From NCBI GenBank assembly GCA_963772265.1, contig CAVYWS010000008.1, positions 46,899 to 110,898 on the forward strand: a stretch of DNA of 64,000 nt. Direction: 5' to 3'. The translations under genes were made by a program, and so were the position numbers. The notes under the pieces are model-generated. The model saw only the letters and a program-made list of their open reading frames with translations, was not told the origin of the DNA and did not search any database. Shown here one piece after another: positions 18,969-28,617 of the stretch (the first letter of the stretch is position 1; every line of letters begins with the position of its first letter). This stretch comes from Mayfieldus sp963772265 (GTDB lineage: Bacteria; Actinomycetota; Thermoleophilia; Solirubrobacterales; 70-9).

Positions 18969-19398
18969 GATCCGCATCGAGGCGAGCCCGGAGACGATCT
19001 ACGAGTTCCTCGTCGACCCTGACCGGATGATCCAGTGGATGGGCCGCAAGGCCGAGCTCGACCCGAGGCCGGGCGGCATCTTCCGGGTCGACATCAACGG
19101 CAGAAACATCTCCCGCGGCGAGTACATCGAGCTCGACCCGCCGCACCGGGTCGTGTTCAGCTTCGGCTGGGAGGGCGACACCAGCATCGTCAAGCCCGGC
19201 ACCAGCACCGTCGAGTTGACCTTGACCGCGGAGGGCGACGGAACCGTGCTGCGACTGACCCACACCGACCTGCCGGAGGAGTCCCGCGGCTCCCACGGGC
19301 ACGGCTGGGAGCACTACCTGGAGCGGCTCGTCACCGCCGCCGCGGGCGGCGACCCGGGGCCGGACCCGTGGCGGGACCCGGAGCGGGCAGGGACCTGA
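18931..19398 (+). CDS. SRPBCC (AHSA1-like) domain protein
   Basis: A 155-residue START-like helix-grip protein (REIRIEASPETIYEFLVDPD, GGIFRVDINGRNISRGEYIE, GWEHYLERL). Such proteins bind hydrophobic ligands; the ligand is unknown. The GTG at 18931 follows AAGGAG with 9-base spacing, which sets the start and makes it overlap the ArsR gene by 38 bases. ArsR-SRPBCC pairs are a recurrent arrangement. Confidence 0.82.
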   Translation: MASAETAAAVEREIRIEASPETIYEFLVDPDRMIQWMGRKAELDPRPGGIFRVDINGRNISRGEYIELDPPHRVVFSFGWEGDTSIVKPGTSTVELTLTAEGDGTVLRLTHTDLPEESRGSHGHGWEHYLERLVTAAAGGDPGPDPWRDPERAGT

Positions 19399-19421
19399 GA
19401 CTGCGACAAAAAGGAGAAGCG

Positions 19422-19781
19422 ATGAGCAACCCAACGGTGCATTTCGAAGTCCTGGGAAAGGACCAGGAGGCCCTGAAGTCCTTCTACACCGACCTGTTCG
19501 GGTGGAAGACCAATGACATCGCCAGCGCCAGCGGCGACACCTACGCGTTCGTCGAGGCCGAGGAGGGCGGGATCGCCGGCGGCATCGGCCAGGCGCGGGA
19601 CGGAATCGAGGGCCATGTGACCTTCTACGTCGGTGTCGACGACCTCCAGGCCGCGCTCTCGAAGGCGGAGTCTCTGGGCGGCAAGCGCCTGACCGAACCG
19701 ATGGACATCCCCAACGGCCAGATCGCGCACTTCGCCGACCCCGAGGGCCACGTGATCGGCCTCGCGACCAGCGACGAGTAG
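19422..19781 (+). CDS. VOC (glyoxalase/bleomycin resistance-like) protein
   Basis: 119 residues, a single VOC domain: VHFEVLGKDQEALKSFYTDL at the start, FYVGVDDLQAAL in the middle and FADPEGHVIGLA at the end. An AAGGAG ribosome binding site precedes the ATG. The third gene of the ArsR operon, following the SRPBCC gene by 23 bases. It may act on the same unknown small molecule as its partner. Confidence 0.82.
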   Translation: MSNPTVHFEVLGKDQEALKSFYTDLFGWKTNDIASASGDTYAFVEAEEGGIAGGIGQARDGIEGHVTFYVGVDDLQAALSKAESLGGKRLTEPMDIPNGQIAHFADPEGHVIGLATSDE

Positions 19782-19787
19782 CAAGAC

Positions 19788-20471
19788 CTAGGCGGCGGCG
19801 CGCATCCGGTGCGCCGCCGCGACGGCGGCATCGAGCGCCGGCCTCTGCGCCGGCGGCATCCTCTGCCGGCAGCGCCAGACGGCGCCCGAGAAGCCGAGGT
19901 TGGCGACGGTCGCGAACCCCTCCTCGTCCTCGCGCAGGGCGAGCAGAAGATGGGCGACGTGATCGCCGCTCGGCAGATCGTCCGACTCCGCGACCCGGAC
20001 GCAGAACGAGAAGATTCGCCGCCCTCCGGGACGCAGCAGCAGCGCCCCGCGCTCGCCCAGCAGCCAGATGCCGAGCCGGCCGCTCTGCATCGCCAGCCCG
20101 CTCCGCTGCAAGAGCTCACGCTCGCGGTGGCCGAGCAGGTCGCCGAGCAGGCCCAGTGCGGCCCGCTCCGGATCCCCGGCCGGCGAGCCCAGCGGCACGA
20201 CCGAGCTGACCGCCCGCCCGGCCTGAAGCCGGCAGATCAGCCAAGCGTGCGCGAGCAGCAGCAGCGCGACCGGGAACAGCCACCGGTCGAGCGCCACGAG
20301 CAACGCCGCCGGAGCGCCGAAGGTGACCAGGATCCCCGCCGTCCACAGGGTCCAGCGACGCCCGTCGCGGCGCAGGGTTGCATCGCCGGCGCGCTCGCGC
20401 CAGTGCAGGCGGCGCGCCTCGACCAGGCCCTCGCCCGCGAGCTCGACAGCCGAGGCGGCGGCCTCGGCCAC
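19788..20471 (-). CDS. Predicted membrane protein of unknown function
   Basis: 227 residues starting at a GTG that overlaps the stop of the upstream small gene (TAGTG). After an Ala-rich amphipathic N-terminus there are two adjacent hydrophobic segments (about residues 43-80) separated by a short polar turn. A cytosolic domain of about 130 residues rich in Arg and Leu follows. I do not recognise a family. It forms a two-gene unit with the small protein at 20471-20692, convergent with the VOC gene. Confidence 0.6.
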   Translation of the reverse strand: MAEAAASAVELAGEGLVEARRLHWRERAGDATLRRDGRRWTLWTAGILVTFGAPAALLVALDRWLFPVALLLLAHAWLICRLQAGRAVSSVVPLGSPAGDPERAALGLLGDLLGHRERELLQRSGLAMQSGRLGIWLLGERGALLLRPGGRRIFSFCVRVAESDDLPSGDHVAHLLLALREDEEGFATVANLGFSGAVWRCRQRMPPAQRPALDAAVAAAHRMRAAA

Positions 20472-20692
20472 TAGCCGCCGGCGATCTGGCGGCGCAGCAC
20501 CACCAATTCGGCGTCAAGCGGCAGCTCGCGCACCATCTCGGCCTCACCGTCGCGCGTGACGCTGGCGATCATGCCGTTCTCCCGCTCCCGCCGGAAGGCG
20601 CCAAGGGCCCGGTCCTGCGCCTCGGCGTCCCCGGCGGTCCACTCGGCAAGCGTCGTGTGGCCGCTGCCGTCGAGCCTGATCAATCGAGACAT
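20471..20692 (-). CDS. Small conserved-looking protein of unknown function
   Basis: 73 residues, soluble, no cysteine: SRLIRLDGSGHTTLAEW, then an acidic-basic helix and a final MVRELPLDAELVVLRRQ. A strong ribosome binding site (GAGGAGGTCAGG) lies just before the ATG, which supports real translation. It overlaps the next gene by one base and is divergent from leuS. Function unknown. Confidence 0.6.
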   Translation of the reverse strand: MSRLIRLDGSGHTTLAEWTAGDAEAQDRALGAFRRERENGMIASVTRDGEAEMVRELPLDAELVVLRRQIAGG

Positions 20693-20761
20693 CCTGACCT
20701 CCTCGAGTCGAGTGCCTGCATCGTACGCCCGGGCGGGCGGGTGATACCGGGGGCGCCTCGC

Positions 20762-20767
20762 AATAAT
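20762..20767 (+). promoter_or_regulatory. -10-like box of leuS
   Basis: AATAAT ends 6 bases before the GTG start of leuS, the spacing of a leaderless promoter. It supports GTG 20774 as the start. Confidence 0.45.
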
Positions 20768-20773
20768 CGCCCG

Positions 20774-23264
20774 GTGGACCGCTATGACCCGAAGCAGATC
20801 GAGCAGCGCTGGCAGCAGCTCTGGGAATCGGAGCGCACCTGGGAGGTTGCGAATCCCGGCCAGCCGGGCTTCGACGAATCGAAGCCGAAGTCCTACGTGC
20901 TCGAGATGCTGCCCTACCCGTCCGGCGAGCCCCACGTCGGGCATCTCTTCAACTACTCGATCGGCGACGCGATCGCCCACTTTCACCGCCGTCACGGCCA
21001 CCAGGTCATCCACCCGATGGGCTACGACGCCTTCGGGCTGCCGGCCGAGAACCACGCGATACGCACCAAGGAGCATCCCCGCGACTCGACCGCCGCGGCG
21101 ATTGCCTCCTTTCAGCACCAGATGCGCCGCTGGGGGATCTCGATCGACTGGAGCCGCGAGGTATCCACCGCCGACCCGGCCTACTACCGCTGGACGCAGT
21201 GGATCTTCCTGCAGCTCTTCGAGCGCGGTCTCGCCTACCGCGCCGAGGCACCGGTCCAGTGGTGCCCGGTGGACCAGACGGTGCTTGCCAACGAGCAGGT
21301 GATCGACGGCCGCTGCGAGCGCTGCGGCACCCCGGTCGAGGCGCGCAAGCTCGAGCAATGGTTCTTCCGCATCACCGACTACGCGGACAGGCTGCTCGAC
21401 GACCTGGACTCGATCGAGTGGCCCGAGCATGTGAAGACGATGCAGCGCAACTGGATCGGCCGCTCCGAGGGGGCCGAGGTGACCTTCCGCTGCGAGGAGC
21501 CGGGGATCGACTTCCCGGTCTTCACCACCCGGCCCGACACGCTGTTCGGCGCCACCTTCTTCGTCCTCGCCCCCGAGCACCCCGAGGTCGAGCGGCTGGT
21601 CGCCGGCACCGAGGCCGAGCGCCCGGTCCGCGAATACGTCAACGAGGCGGCACGGGCCTCGGTCGAGGAGCGCGGCGCCGAGGACCGGCCGAAGACCGGG
21701 GTCCCGCTCGGGCGCACCGTGACCAATCCGGTCAACGGCGAGCAGATCCCGATGTTCGTCTCCGACTACGTGCTGATGGAGTACGGCACCGGGGCGATCA
21801 TGGCCGTACCGGCGCACGACCAGCGCGACTTCGAGTTCGCCCAGGCGTTCGACCTGCCGATCCGCCGCGTGGTCGAGCCCGCGGACGGAGAGGTGTCCGA
21901 GAACGCCGCCTACGTCGAGCACACCGATGACGAGCGGCTGGTCAACTCCGGCCGCTTCGACGGAATGGCCGCCCCCGAGGCGATCCGCGAGATCACCGCC
22001 TGGCTGCAGTCCGAGGGCCGCGGCAGCGCCGCGGTCAACTACAGGCTGCGGGACTGGCTGCTCTCACGCCAGCGCTACTGGGGCTGCCCGATCCCGATCG
22101 TCTACTGCGGGAAGTGCGGAATCGTCCCGGTCCCCGAGGACCAGCTGCCGATCGAGCTTCCCGAGATCGAGGACTACGCGCCGAAGGGGCGCAGCCCGCT
22201 GGCGACAGCCGAGGGCTGGGTGCACACCGAATGCCCGAAGTGCGGCGGTCCGGGGCATCGCGAGACCGACACCATGGACACCTTCGTCGACTCCTCCTGG
22301 TACTTCATCCGCTACCTCGACCCCCAGAACACCGAGGCCGGCCTGGGACCGCGCCGCGGCCGAGTACTGGATGCCGGTCGACCAGTACATCGGCGGAGTC
22401 GAGCACGCGATCCTGCACCTGATGTACGCGCGCTTCTTCGTCAAGGCGCTGGCCGACATCGGGCACCTCGACGTCCAGGAGCCGTTCGCGGCCCTCTTCA
22501 CCCAGGGGATGATCACCCGCGACGGCGCGAAGATGTCGAAGTCGCGCGGCAACACCGTCGACCCGGCCGAGTACGTCGAGCGCTTCGGAGCCGACGCGTC
22601 GCGCTCCTACATGCTGTTCATGGGCCCGCCCGAGAAGGGCGGCGACTGGAACGACCAGGGGATCGCCGGCGTCCACCACTTCGTTCTCGCGCCTCTGGCG
22701 GCTCGGGACCGAGGTCGCCGAGCGCACCGAGGCCGCCGAGGAGCCCGAAGTCCGCGCGAGGGCGATGCGGGGGCCCTGCTGCGCAAGGCCCACTGGGCGA
22801 TCGAGCGGGCGACCCGGGCCTTCGGCCGCGGCTTCAAGCTCAACACGGCGATCGCCGCGGTGATGGAGCTCGACAACGAGATCTACCGGCTCAAGGACTC
22901 GCTCTACGGAGACCCCGAGGGCGAGGCCAGCCTGCGCTTCGCCACGGCGACCGCCGCTTCGCTGATCTTTCCCTTCGCGCCCCATCTCGGAGCCGAGGTC
23001 TACGAGCTGCTGACCGGCGAGCGGGTATGGGAGCAGGCCTGGCCGAAGGCCGACCCGGCGCTGCTCAGCTCCGACGTCGTCACCTATGTGGTCCAGGTCA
23101 ACGGCAAGCTTCGCGACCGAATCGAGGCCCAGAGCGACGCGCCGGAGGACGAGGTCCTGCGGCTTGCGCGGGCGAGCGAGAAGGTCCAGCGCCACCTCGA
23201 CGGCAAGGAAGTCGTCAAGGAGGTAGTCGTTCCGGGCAAGCTCGTAAACCTCGTCGTTCGCTGA
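20774..23264 (+). CDS. leuS: Leucyl-tRNA synthetase (three indels)
   Basis: Charges tRNA-Leu. The class I signature is PHVGH (PSGEPHVGHLFNYS), the CP1 editing domain includes TTRPDTLFGATF, zinc-type Cys pairs occur (CERCGTP; CGKCG), and KMSKS is present in AKMSKSRGNTVDP. The reading frame changes near 22345 (extra base; ...QNTEA then AWDRAAAEYWMPV), near 22685 (extra base; SRLWRLGTEVAERTEAAEE lies in a third frame), and near 22778 (lost base in a G run). Each segment is well conserved, so the gene is very likely intact in the organism, about 830 residues. Confidence 0.93.
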
Positions 23265-23283
23265 GTCTGGTACAAGTCCCACC

Positions 23284-23682
23284 GTGCTAGTCAGGCGGCT
23301 CAGCGAAGCCTCCGTCGAGGAGTGGCACCGCCTCCGCTCACATGTCCTGATGGACGCAGGGGAGCTTGGGTCACGAAACATGTCGGTGACCTGGCTCGAG
23401 GTGCCGACCGGAGTCGAGCAGACGCTTCACTCCGACGAGGACGCCGAGCAGGTCTACGTCGTCGTCCGTGGTCGCGGCAACATGACCGTGGCCGGCGACA
23501 CCGGGGAGATCGCCGAGGGAGATCTGGTCCTGGTGCCGCCGGCGACCGACCACGCGATCTCCAACACCGGCGACGGCGAGCTCGCCTGCGTCTCGGTGCA
23601 GTCGCCCCCGGTCGCGGTCGCAGAGCTGCTCGACCGGCAGCTGGCCGAAGTCACCGGCTACGACGAGGACGAGGACGAGTAG
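23284..23682 (+). CDS. Cupin-domain protein
   Basis: 132 residues with one cupin beta barrel: EQTLHSDEDAEQVYVVVRGR (motif 1, with His and Glu ligands) and GDLVLVPPATDHAISNTGDG (motif 2, with His). Small cupins bind a metal and have varied enzymatic or sensing roles; nothing narrows it here. The C-terminus is acidic (DEDEDE). It begins with GTG 19 bases after leuS, with TACAAG 7 bases upstream as a possible start signal. Confidence 0.8.
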   Translation: MLVRRLSEASVEEWHRLRSHVLMDAGELGSRNMSVTWLEVPTGVEQTLHSDEDAEQVYVVVRGRGNMTVAGDTGEIAEGDLVLVPPATDHAISNTGDGELACVSVQSPPVAVAELLDRQLAEVTGYDEDEDE

Positions 23683-23690
23683 CCGCCGCC

Positions 23691-23958
23691 GTGATCCGGC
23701 GGCGCGTAGTCGTCCACGGGCGGCGTCCAGGGCGTCTTCTTTCGCGACACGACGCGGCGGATGGCGGAGTCGCGCGGGGTCTCGGGCTGGGTCGGCAACC
23801 GGCCCGACGGGGCGGTCGAGGCGGTATTCGAGGGCGAGCCCGGTCCGGTCGAGTCGATGATCGAGCTCTGCCGCGAGGGGCCGGGGCGGGCTGAGGTGGA
23901 GCGGGTCGAGGTGACCGAAGAGGAGCCGGAGGGCCTGCAGGGCTTCACGGTCCGCTGA
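23691..23958 (+). CDS. acyP: Acylphosphatase (one indel)
   Basis: Hydrolyses the carboxyl-phosphate bond of acylphosphates. The frame begins VIRRRVVVHGR and continues after a one-base insertion near 23722 as VQGVFFRDTTRRMAESRG and GWVGNRPDGAVEAVFEG, giving the two acylphosphatase signatures with the catalytic Arg and Asn. Corrected length is about 88 residues, typical of the family. It starts 8 bases after the cupin gene. Confidence 0.85.
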
Positions 23959-23968
23959 GGGCGCCCGC

Positions 23969-24394
23969 TCAGGCCGAGCCCTGCGGGGCCGGCGCCGGGC
24001 GCTCGTGGCCGCCGAGGCGCTCGGCGGGGAAGATCGAGAAGCTGCCGACGGCGGTCGCGATCAGGCGGCCGTCCTCGTGGATCACCTCGCTGCGCATCAC
24101 CGCGACGCGGTCGTTGCGGCGGTCCAGGGTCGTCGTGCAGATCACGTCGCCCTCGCGGGCCGTCTGCACGTAGTTGATCGAGATCGAGATCGTCGCGATC
24201 CGCTCGCCGCTGCTGCGCTGCTGCCAGAGGGTCGAGCCCATGCAGTAGTCGACCATCCCGTAGGTGACCGGGCCGGCGAGCAGGCCGGCCGCGTTTATGT
24301 GCTCGGGGCGCACCGTCATCCGCACGCGGTCGGCGGCCTCCCAGCGCAGGCCGAGCCAGCGGCTCAGATCGTCGAATCCGGTCTGCTCGGGCAT
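23969..24394 (-). CDS. PaaI-like hotdog-fold thioesterase
   Basis: 141 residues with the hotdog pattern INAAGLLAGPVTYGMVDYCM (helix and catalytic region), IATISISINYVQTAREGDVI and the C-terminal strand. PaaI/YdiI-type enzymes hydrolyse acyl-CoA thioesters; the substrate is unknown. It is convergent with acyP and divergent from comEA, with its own TANNNT box. Confidence 0.8.
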   Translation of the reverse strand: MPEQTGFDDLSRWLGLRWEAADRVRMTVRPEHINAAGLLAGPVTYGMVDYCMGSTLWQQRSSGERIATISISINYVQTAREGDVICTTTLDRRNDRVAVMRSEVIHEDGRLIATAVGSFSIFPAERLGGHERPAPAPQGSA

Positions 24395-24400
24395 CGCGGC

Positions 24401-24406
24401 AGCCTA
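24401..24406 (-). promoter_or_regulatory. -10-like box of the thioesterase gene
   Basis: On the minus strand TAGGCT ends 6 bases before the ATG, the leaderless spacing. Confidence 0.35.
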
Positions 24407-24469
24407 TTCGGCACCGAATCGCGAGGCTCTGCGCGCCACCGGTGTAAAGGCGGCGCCGATCATCGCCCG

Positions 24470-25065
24470 GTGGCCGAGCTGAGCCGCTCCCAGATCGCCG
24501 TCTACGGCGCCGTCGCGGTCGCCCTGCTTCTGGTCGGCGCCCGAGCGATCGCCCAGCAGCCGCAGGGAGGGTCGGAAGCCGCGTTCGGCTCGCAGTCGAG
24601 CGGTGGCATCGGCCGGCCTGCAGATCGACGAGAGCGGCGGCCGCGACGTCGTCGTCGACGTGGCGGGAGCGGTGCGCCGGCCCGGCGTCTACAGGCTTCC
24701 CGGCGGCGCCCGCGTGACCGACGCCGTCGATCGGGCCGGCGGCGCCACCGGCGGCGCGGCGCTGGAGCAGATCAACCTCGCGGCGCGGCTCGGCGACGGG
24801 CAGCAGATCGTCGTGCCCGAAGGCGGTCCCGGCTCGCCAGCCGGGAGCGTCGCCGCGACCGCTGCCGACGACGGGCCCGATCAGCCTCGGGTCCGCGACC
24901 GCCGAGCAGCTCGACACGATCGAGGGCATCGGACCGGTCACGGCGGAGGACATCATCGACTTCCGCGACCAGCACGGCGGCCTCTCCTCGGTCGAGCAGC
25001 TCGACCAGATCAGCGGCATCGGCCCGGCGACGATGGGGGCGCTGCGCAAGCGGCTGCAGCCCTGA
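24470..25065 (+). CDS. comEA: ComEA DNA-uptake receptor (two indels)
   Basis: ComEA is a membrane-anchored DNA receptor that feeds single strands to ComEC. Three frames combine into one protein of about 195 residues. They are a basic N-terminus with one membrane span (IAVYGAVAVALLLVGARAIA), an SLBB domain (VVVDVAGAVRRPGVYRLPGG) and two helix-hairpin-helix motifs (LDTIEGIGPVTAEDIIDF and LDQISGIGPATMGALRK). The joins lie near 24600 and at an extra C near 24876. The stop overlaps the likely comEC start. Confidence 0.88.
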
Positions 25066-27374
25066 GACACCACTGGCGCCCGGCGCTGCTGGGAGGCCTC
25101 GCGCTCGGGCTGGCGCTGAGCCCGCTCGCCCCCGGGGCCGGCGGGTTCGAGGCGATCGCCGCGCTCGGCCTCTGCTCGCTGACCCTGGTGACGTCGCGGC
25201 CGGCGACCGGACCCGGCGCGGCGCTGTGGCTGGCGCTCGTCGCGGCCGCCGCAGCCGCCGCGGGCCTGCTGGCCGGGGCGGCGCGGCTACGGGCGATCGA
25301 CGCCGACGCCTATCTGGCTTCTCCCGGAAGTCGCGTCGCGCTGCGCGGTTACGTCGCCGCGGTGCCGCGCCGCAGCGACGGCCTGGTGCGGGTTCGGGTC
25401 GAGACAGCGCGCGGCCGCCTCGAGGTGGACGCCCCCGAGCCGGTGCCCGACCTCCCGGTGGGGGCCGAGGTCCGCGCCTCGGGGAGAATCGAGGTCCCGC
25501 CCCCCTGGTTGCGCGGCAACCTGCGCCTGCACGGCGTCGCCAGGGTCCTGCGGGCGCCACGGATCGAGCTGACCGGGGGCGGCCGCGGAGGCATCGAGGG
25601 TCGGGTCGACGCGGTCCGCAGCCGTGCCGAGGCTGCGCTCGGCCGCGGGATGCCGGAGCCCCAGTCGGCGCTGGCGCGCGGATTCGTCCTCGGCGAGGAC
25701 GATCGGATCTCCCCCGAAACCGTCGGCGATTTCCAGCGCAGCGGCCTCGCCCACCATCTCGCCGTCAGCGGCGAGAACGTCGTCCTGCTGGCCCTGCTCG
25801 CGACGCCGCTGCTGGCGGCGCTCGGGATCCCGCTGCGCGCCCGGCTGGCCTGGCTGCTGGCCTTGATCGCCCTCTACGTGCCGCTCGCCGGCGGCGGAGC
25901 CTCGATCCAGCGTGCAGGGGCGATGGGCGCGGCGGCGATCGTCGCGACGTTGGCGGGGAGACCGGCATCGCGGCTCTACGCCCTGCTGCTGGCGGCGGCC
26001 GCCACGCTTGCGCTCAACCCACGGGCCACAACCGACGTCGGATGGCAGCTGAGCTTCGCCGCGGTCGCCGGGATCTTCGCCTTCGGCGCTCCGCTTCGAG
26101 ACCTGCTGCTGGCGCGGCTGGGGCGCGGCGCATGGCGGCGTGCCCTGGCCGAAGGCGCCGCAGTCACCGTCGCCGCGACGCTGGCGACGGCGCCGCTGAT
26201 GGCGCACCATTTCGGCTCGCTCTCGGCGACCTCGCTGAGCGCGAACCTTCTGACCCTGCCGGCGATCGCACCGGCGATGTGGCTGGGGATGATCGTCGGG
26301 GCGCTGGGCCAGGTGCCGGGCGCGCCGGTGGAGCCCCTCAACTGGCTCAACTCGCTGCTGCTCGCCTACGTCGGCCAGGTCGCTCGCTGGATGGCCTCAC
26401 CGCGCTGGGCCCTGCTCGCGCTTCCGATGACGAGCTGGGCCAGCGTCCTCTCGGCCTACGCCGGGCTGCTCGCGGCGGCGCTTGCGCTGCGGCGCTGGGC
26501 CGGCGGCCGCCGGGGGATGCGCGCCTCGGCCCGGTTGCGGTCACGCCGGATCGGGCGAGCGGCAATCGCGGCAGCGGCGGCAGCGGCGATCCTGAACTCC
26601 CTGCCGGCGGGCGGCGCCCGCGCCGAGCACGAGCCGCCGGCCGGGCTGCGGATCTCGGTGCTCGACGTGGGGCAGGGAGACGCGATCTTGATCCAGCCCG
26701 CCGACGGCCGCCCGCTGCTGGTCGACGGTGGGCCTCCGGGCGAGGGGCTGGAAGCGAAGCTACGCGACCTCGGGGTGACTTCGCTGTCGGCCGCCGTCGT
26801 GACCCATGACCAATCCGACCACGCGGGCGGGATCGAGGAGCTGCTCGGCGAGATGCCGGTGCAGCGCCTCGTCTTCTCGGCCATCGGCCGAGGGCTGGTC
26901 GGCCTGGCTCGGGCCTCGCACGCGACGCCGACCCGGGTCGCCGAGGGGAGCGAGCTGCGCTCGGGCTCGCTGCGGCTCGACGTCCTCTGGCCGCCTCGCG
27001 AGCTGCTCACCGGCCCGCCGCCCCAGGACCCGAACACCGAATGCGTCGTGCTGCTGGCCCGCTGGCATCGATTCCGGATGCTGCTGACCGCCGACGCCGA
27101 GGCCGAGACGGTGCCGATCGACCCGGGCCCGGTGGACGTGCTCAAGGTCGCGCACCACGGCAGCGCCGACCGCGGACTGGGCGGCCTGCTCGATCGCGCC
27201 GCCCCGGGCCTGGCCGTGATCTCGGTCGGGGAGGACAACCCGTTCGGCCACCCGGCCCCGGCCACGATCGCCGCCCTCTCCTCGCACCACGTCCCGGTCC
27301 TGCGCACCGACCTTGTCGGGACTGTGACGATCGAGCTCGGAGCCGACGGACGGGATGTCCGGACGCAGCGATGA
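25062..27374 (+). CDS. comEC: ComEC/Rec2 competence DNA channel
   Basis: Transports single-stranded DNA across the membrane. About 770 residues: N-terminal spans, an OB-like extracellular domain, the competence domain (HHLAVSGENVVLLALL, many spans) and a C-terminal metallo-beta-lactamase domain with LDVGQGDAILI, THDQSDHAGG and VLKVAHHGS. No ATG or GTG occurs in frame before the first span; the CTG at 25062 overlaps the comEA stop (CTGA) and gives LRHHWRPALLGG. A CTG start or an undetected indel would explain this. Confidence 0.92.
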   Translation: MRHHWRPALLGGLALGLALSPLAPGAGGFEAIAALGLCSLTLVTSRPATGPGAALWLALVAAAAAAAGLLAGAARLRAIDADAYLASPGSRVALRGYVAAVPRRSDGLVRVRVETARGRLEVDAPEPVPDLPVGAEVRASGRIEVPPPWLRGNLRLHGVARVLRAPRIELTGGGRGGIEGRVDAVRSRAEAALGRGMPEPQSALARGFVLGEDDRISPETVGDFQRSGLAHHLAVSGENVVLLALLATPLLAALGIPLRARLAWLLALIALYVPLAGGGASIQRAGAMGAAAIVATLAGRPASRLYALLLAAAATLALNPRATTDVGWQLSFAAVAGIFAFGAPLRDLLLARLGRGAWRRALAEGAAVTVAATLATAPLMAHHFGSLSATSLSANLLTLPAIAPAMWLGMIVGALGQVPGAPVEPLNWLNSLLLAYVGQVARWMASPRWALLALPMTSWASVLSAYAGLLAAALALRRWAGGRRGMRASARLRSRRIGRAAIAAAAAAAILNSLPAGGARAEHEPPAGLRISVLDVGQGDAILIQPADGRPLLVDGGPPGEGLEAKLRDLGVTSLSAAVVTHDQSDHAGGIEELLGEMPVQRLVFSAIGRGLVGLARASHATPTRVAEGSELRSGSLRLDVLWPPRELLTGPPPQDPNTECVVLLARWHRFRMLLTADAEAETVPIDPGPVDVLKVAHHGSADRGLGGLLDRAAPGLAVISVGEDNPFGHPAPATIAALSSHHVPVLRTDLVGTVTIELGADGRDVRTQR

Positions 27375-27597
27375 TCTGGACGAAGAATCCCCTCGTTTTT
27401 GGGTAGCGCGGTGCCCGAGAACCGCCGTAGCCGCCGTGTTTCGTGCCAGAATCGTGATGCGGCGTAGCCGACGATCTCGATCGGACGGTGTCGCATGAGG
27501 TGCATGGATAGCGTCCCCGCAACGACAGCTGGGCTGGTGGTGGAGCCAGAATTGGAGAAAGTCACGCTTTCTCCTTCGGGCCGGTGCCGTCTCCTTC

Positions 27598-28485
27598 GTG
27601 CTGCTCGCGGGCGCTACCGCGGCTGCCCTGCTGCTCGGTCACTACGCCGGGTTCAACAGCTGGCCTGACCTGCTCGACGGCGGCAAGAGCACCAGGGCTG
27701 GGTCGGCTTCCCTGACGACCGGCAATCGCGGCGGCCAGGGATCCGGCAACTTCTTCAACCTCGGTCGGGGCGGCCTTCCCTTCGCCGCCGGCGGAGCGGC
27801 ACCGGCGCTGCCGCTCCCCGGGGTCGCGCCGACGACCGGAACCTTCGTCACCAACCCCGGAACGGGCAACGGCAACGTGCCGGGCGGCGGCCAGGGCATC
27901 GGACCCGGTGGCGCGCAGGGCAATCAGGGCGGCAATGGAGGCGGTGGCGGCACGACAACCGGCCCCGGAGCCGGCGGCCCCGGAGCCCCGGAGGGGCCGA
28001 TCAACCCCGGCACGCCTCAACCTCCCACCCCGCCCGGCGCCGGTGGAGGCGGAGGCGGACAGGGACCGGGGTTGACTCCGGGCGGCACTCCGCCACCCAG
28101 CGGCGGCGGCAACGATGACGGCAGCGGCGACGGCGGCGGCTGCAACGGCGGCGCCCGCCCGACCATCTTCAGCGCCAGCGCCGACTCGTCGTTCGACGCC
28201 GGCGACGACTCGTCTTTCAAGGGCGGCGACGACTCGTCTTTCAAGGGCGGCGACGACTCTTCTTTCAAGGGCGGCGACGACTCGTCGGCGGACGACTGGA
28301 GCTCCTCGACCAAGAGCTCCGATGCGACGGTTGCCCCGGACCCACCCGTGGAGGAGCCCGCGGCGCCTCCAGACGGCGTCGAGCCGGCGGTCACCGAGGC
28401 AGCCGACACGCCCTCGACGGTGGAGACCGCCGCCCCGGCGGTCGATTCGCCGACCACCGAGCCGCCCGCGGACCCCGCCTACTAG
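27598..28485 (+). CDS. Secreted or membrane-anchored Gly/Pro-rich protein with acidic repeats
   Basis: About 295 residues. A hydrophobic segment (VLLAGATAAALLLG) near the start is preceded, upstream of the GTG, by in-frame basic residues RKSRFLLRAGAVS with no start codon, so the true start is probably farther upstream behind an indel. A long Gly/Pro/Asn-rich region follows, then three near-identical 8-residue repeats GGDDSSFK, and an acidic Pro/Glu/Ala tail. No cell-wall sorting motif is seen. The composition suggests an extracellular, disordered protein. Function unknown; it is paired with the similar gene at 28618. Confidence 0.6.
   Translation: MLLAGATAAALLLGHYAGFNSWPDLLDGGKSTRAGSASLTTGNRGGQGSGNFFNLGRGGLPFAAGGAAPALPLPGVAPTTGTFVTNPGTGNGNVPGGGQGIGPGGAQGNQGGNGGGGGTTTGPGAGGPGAPEGPINPGTPQPPTPPGAGGGGGGQGPGLTPGGTPPPSGGGNDDGSGDGGGCNGGARPTIFSASADSSFDAGDDSSFKGGDDSSFKGGDDSSFKGGDDSSADDWSSSTKSSDATVAPDPPVEEPAAPPDGVEPAVTEAADTPSTVETAAPAVDSPTTEPPADPAY
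28201..28287 (+). repeat. 24-bp coding tandem repeat
   Basis: Three tandem 24-base units (28201-28224, 28225-28248, 28249-28272) and a partial fourth encode GGDDSSFK. The copies differ by a single base, so they are recent or kept uniform. Confidence 0.85.
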
Positions 28486-28617
28486 CCGCCCCGATCCTCG
28501 CAGGGGCCCGCCCAGTCGCCGGTTTAGGCCGGATATCTGAGCATTGCGGGAACGGATTCGACGGATGTCCTACCCGCAATCGGGTTTTGGGCGTGATCGC
28601 CCTTATTAGGTCGCCGC

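Noticed and set aside
22300..22800. leuS as a pseudogene or a programmed frameshift site
   Set aside because: Three separate indels with fully conserved flanking protein, no slippery site with a supporting structure, and similar indels in many essential genes make sequence error the better explanation.
28201..28287. CRISPR-like array
   Set aside because: Repeats are 24 bp, directly adjacent without spacers and in frame within a coding region; no cas genes nearby.
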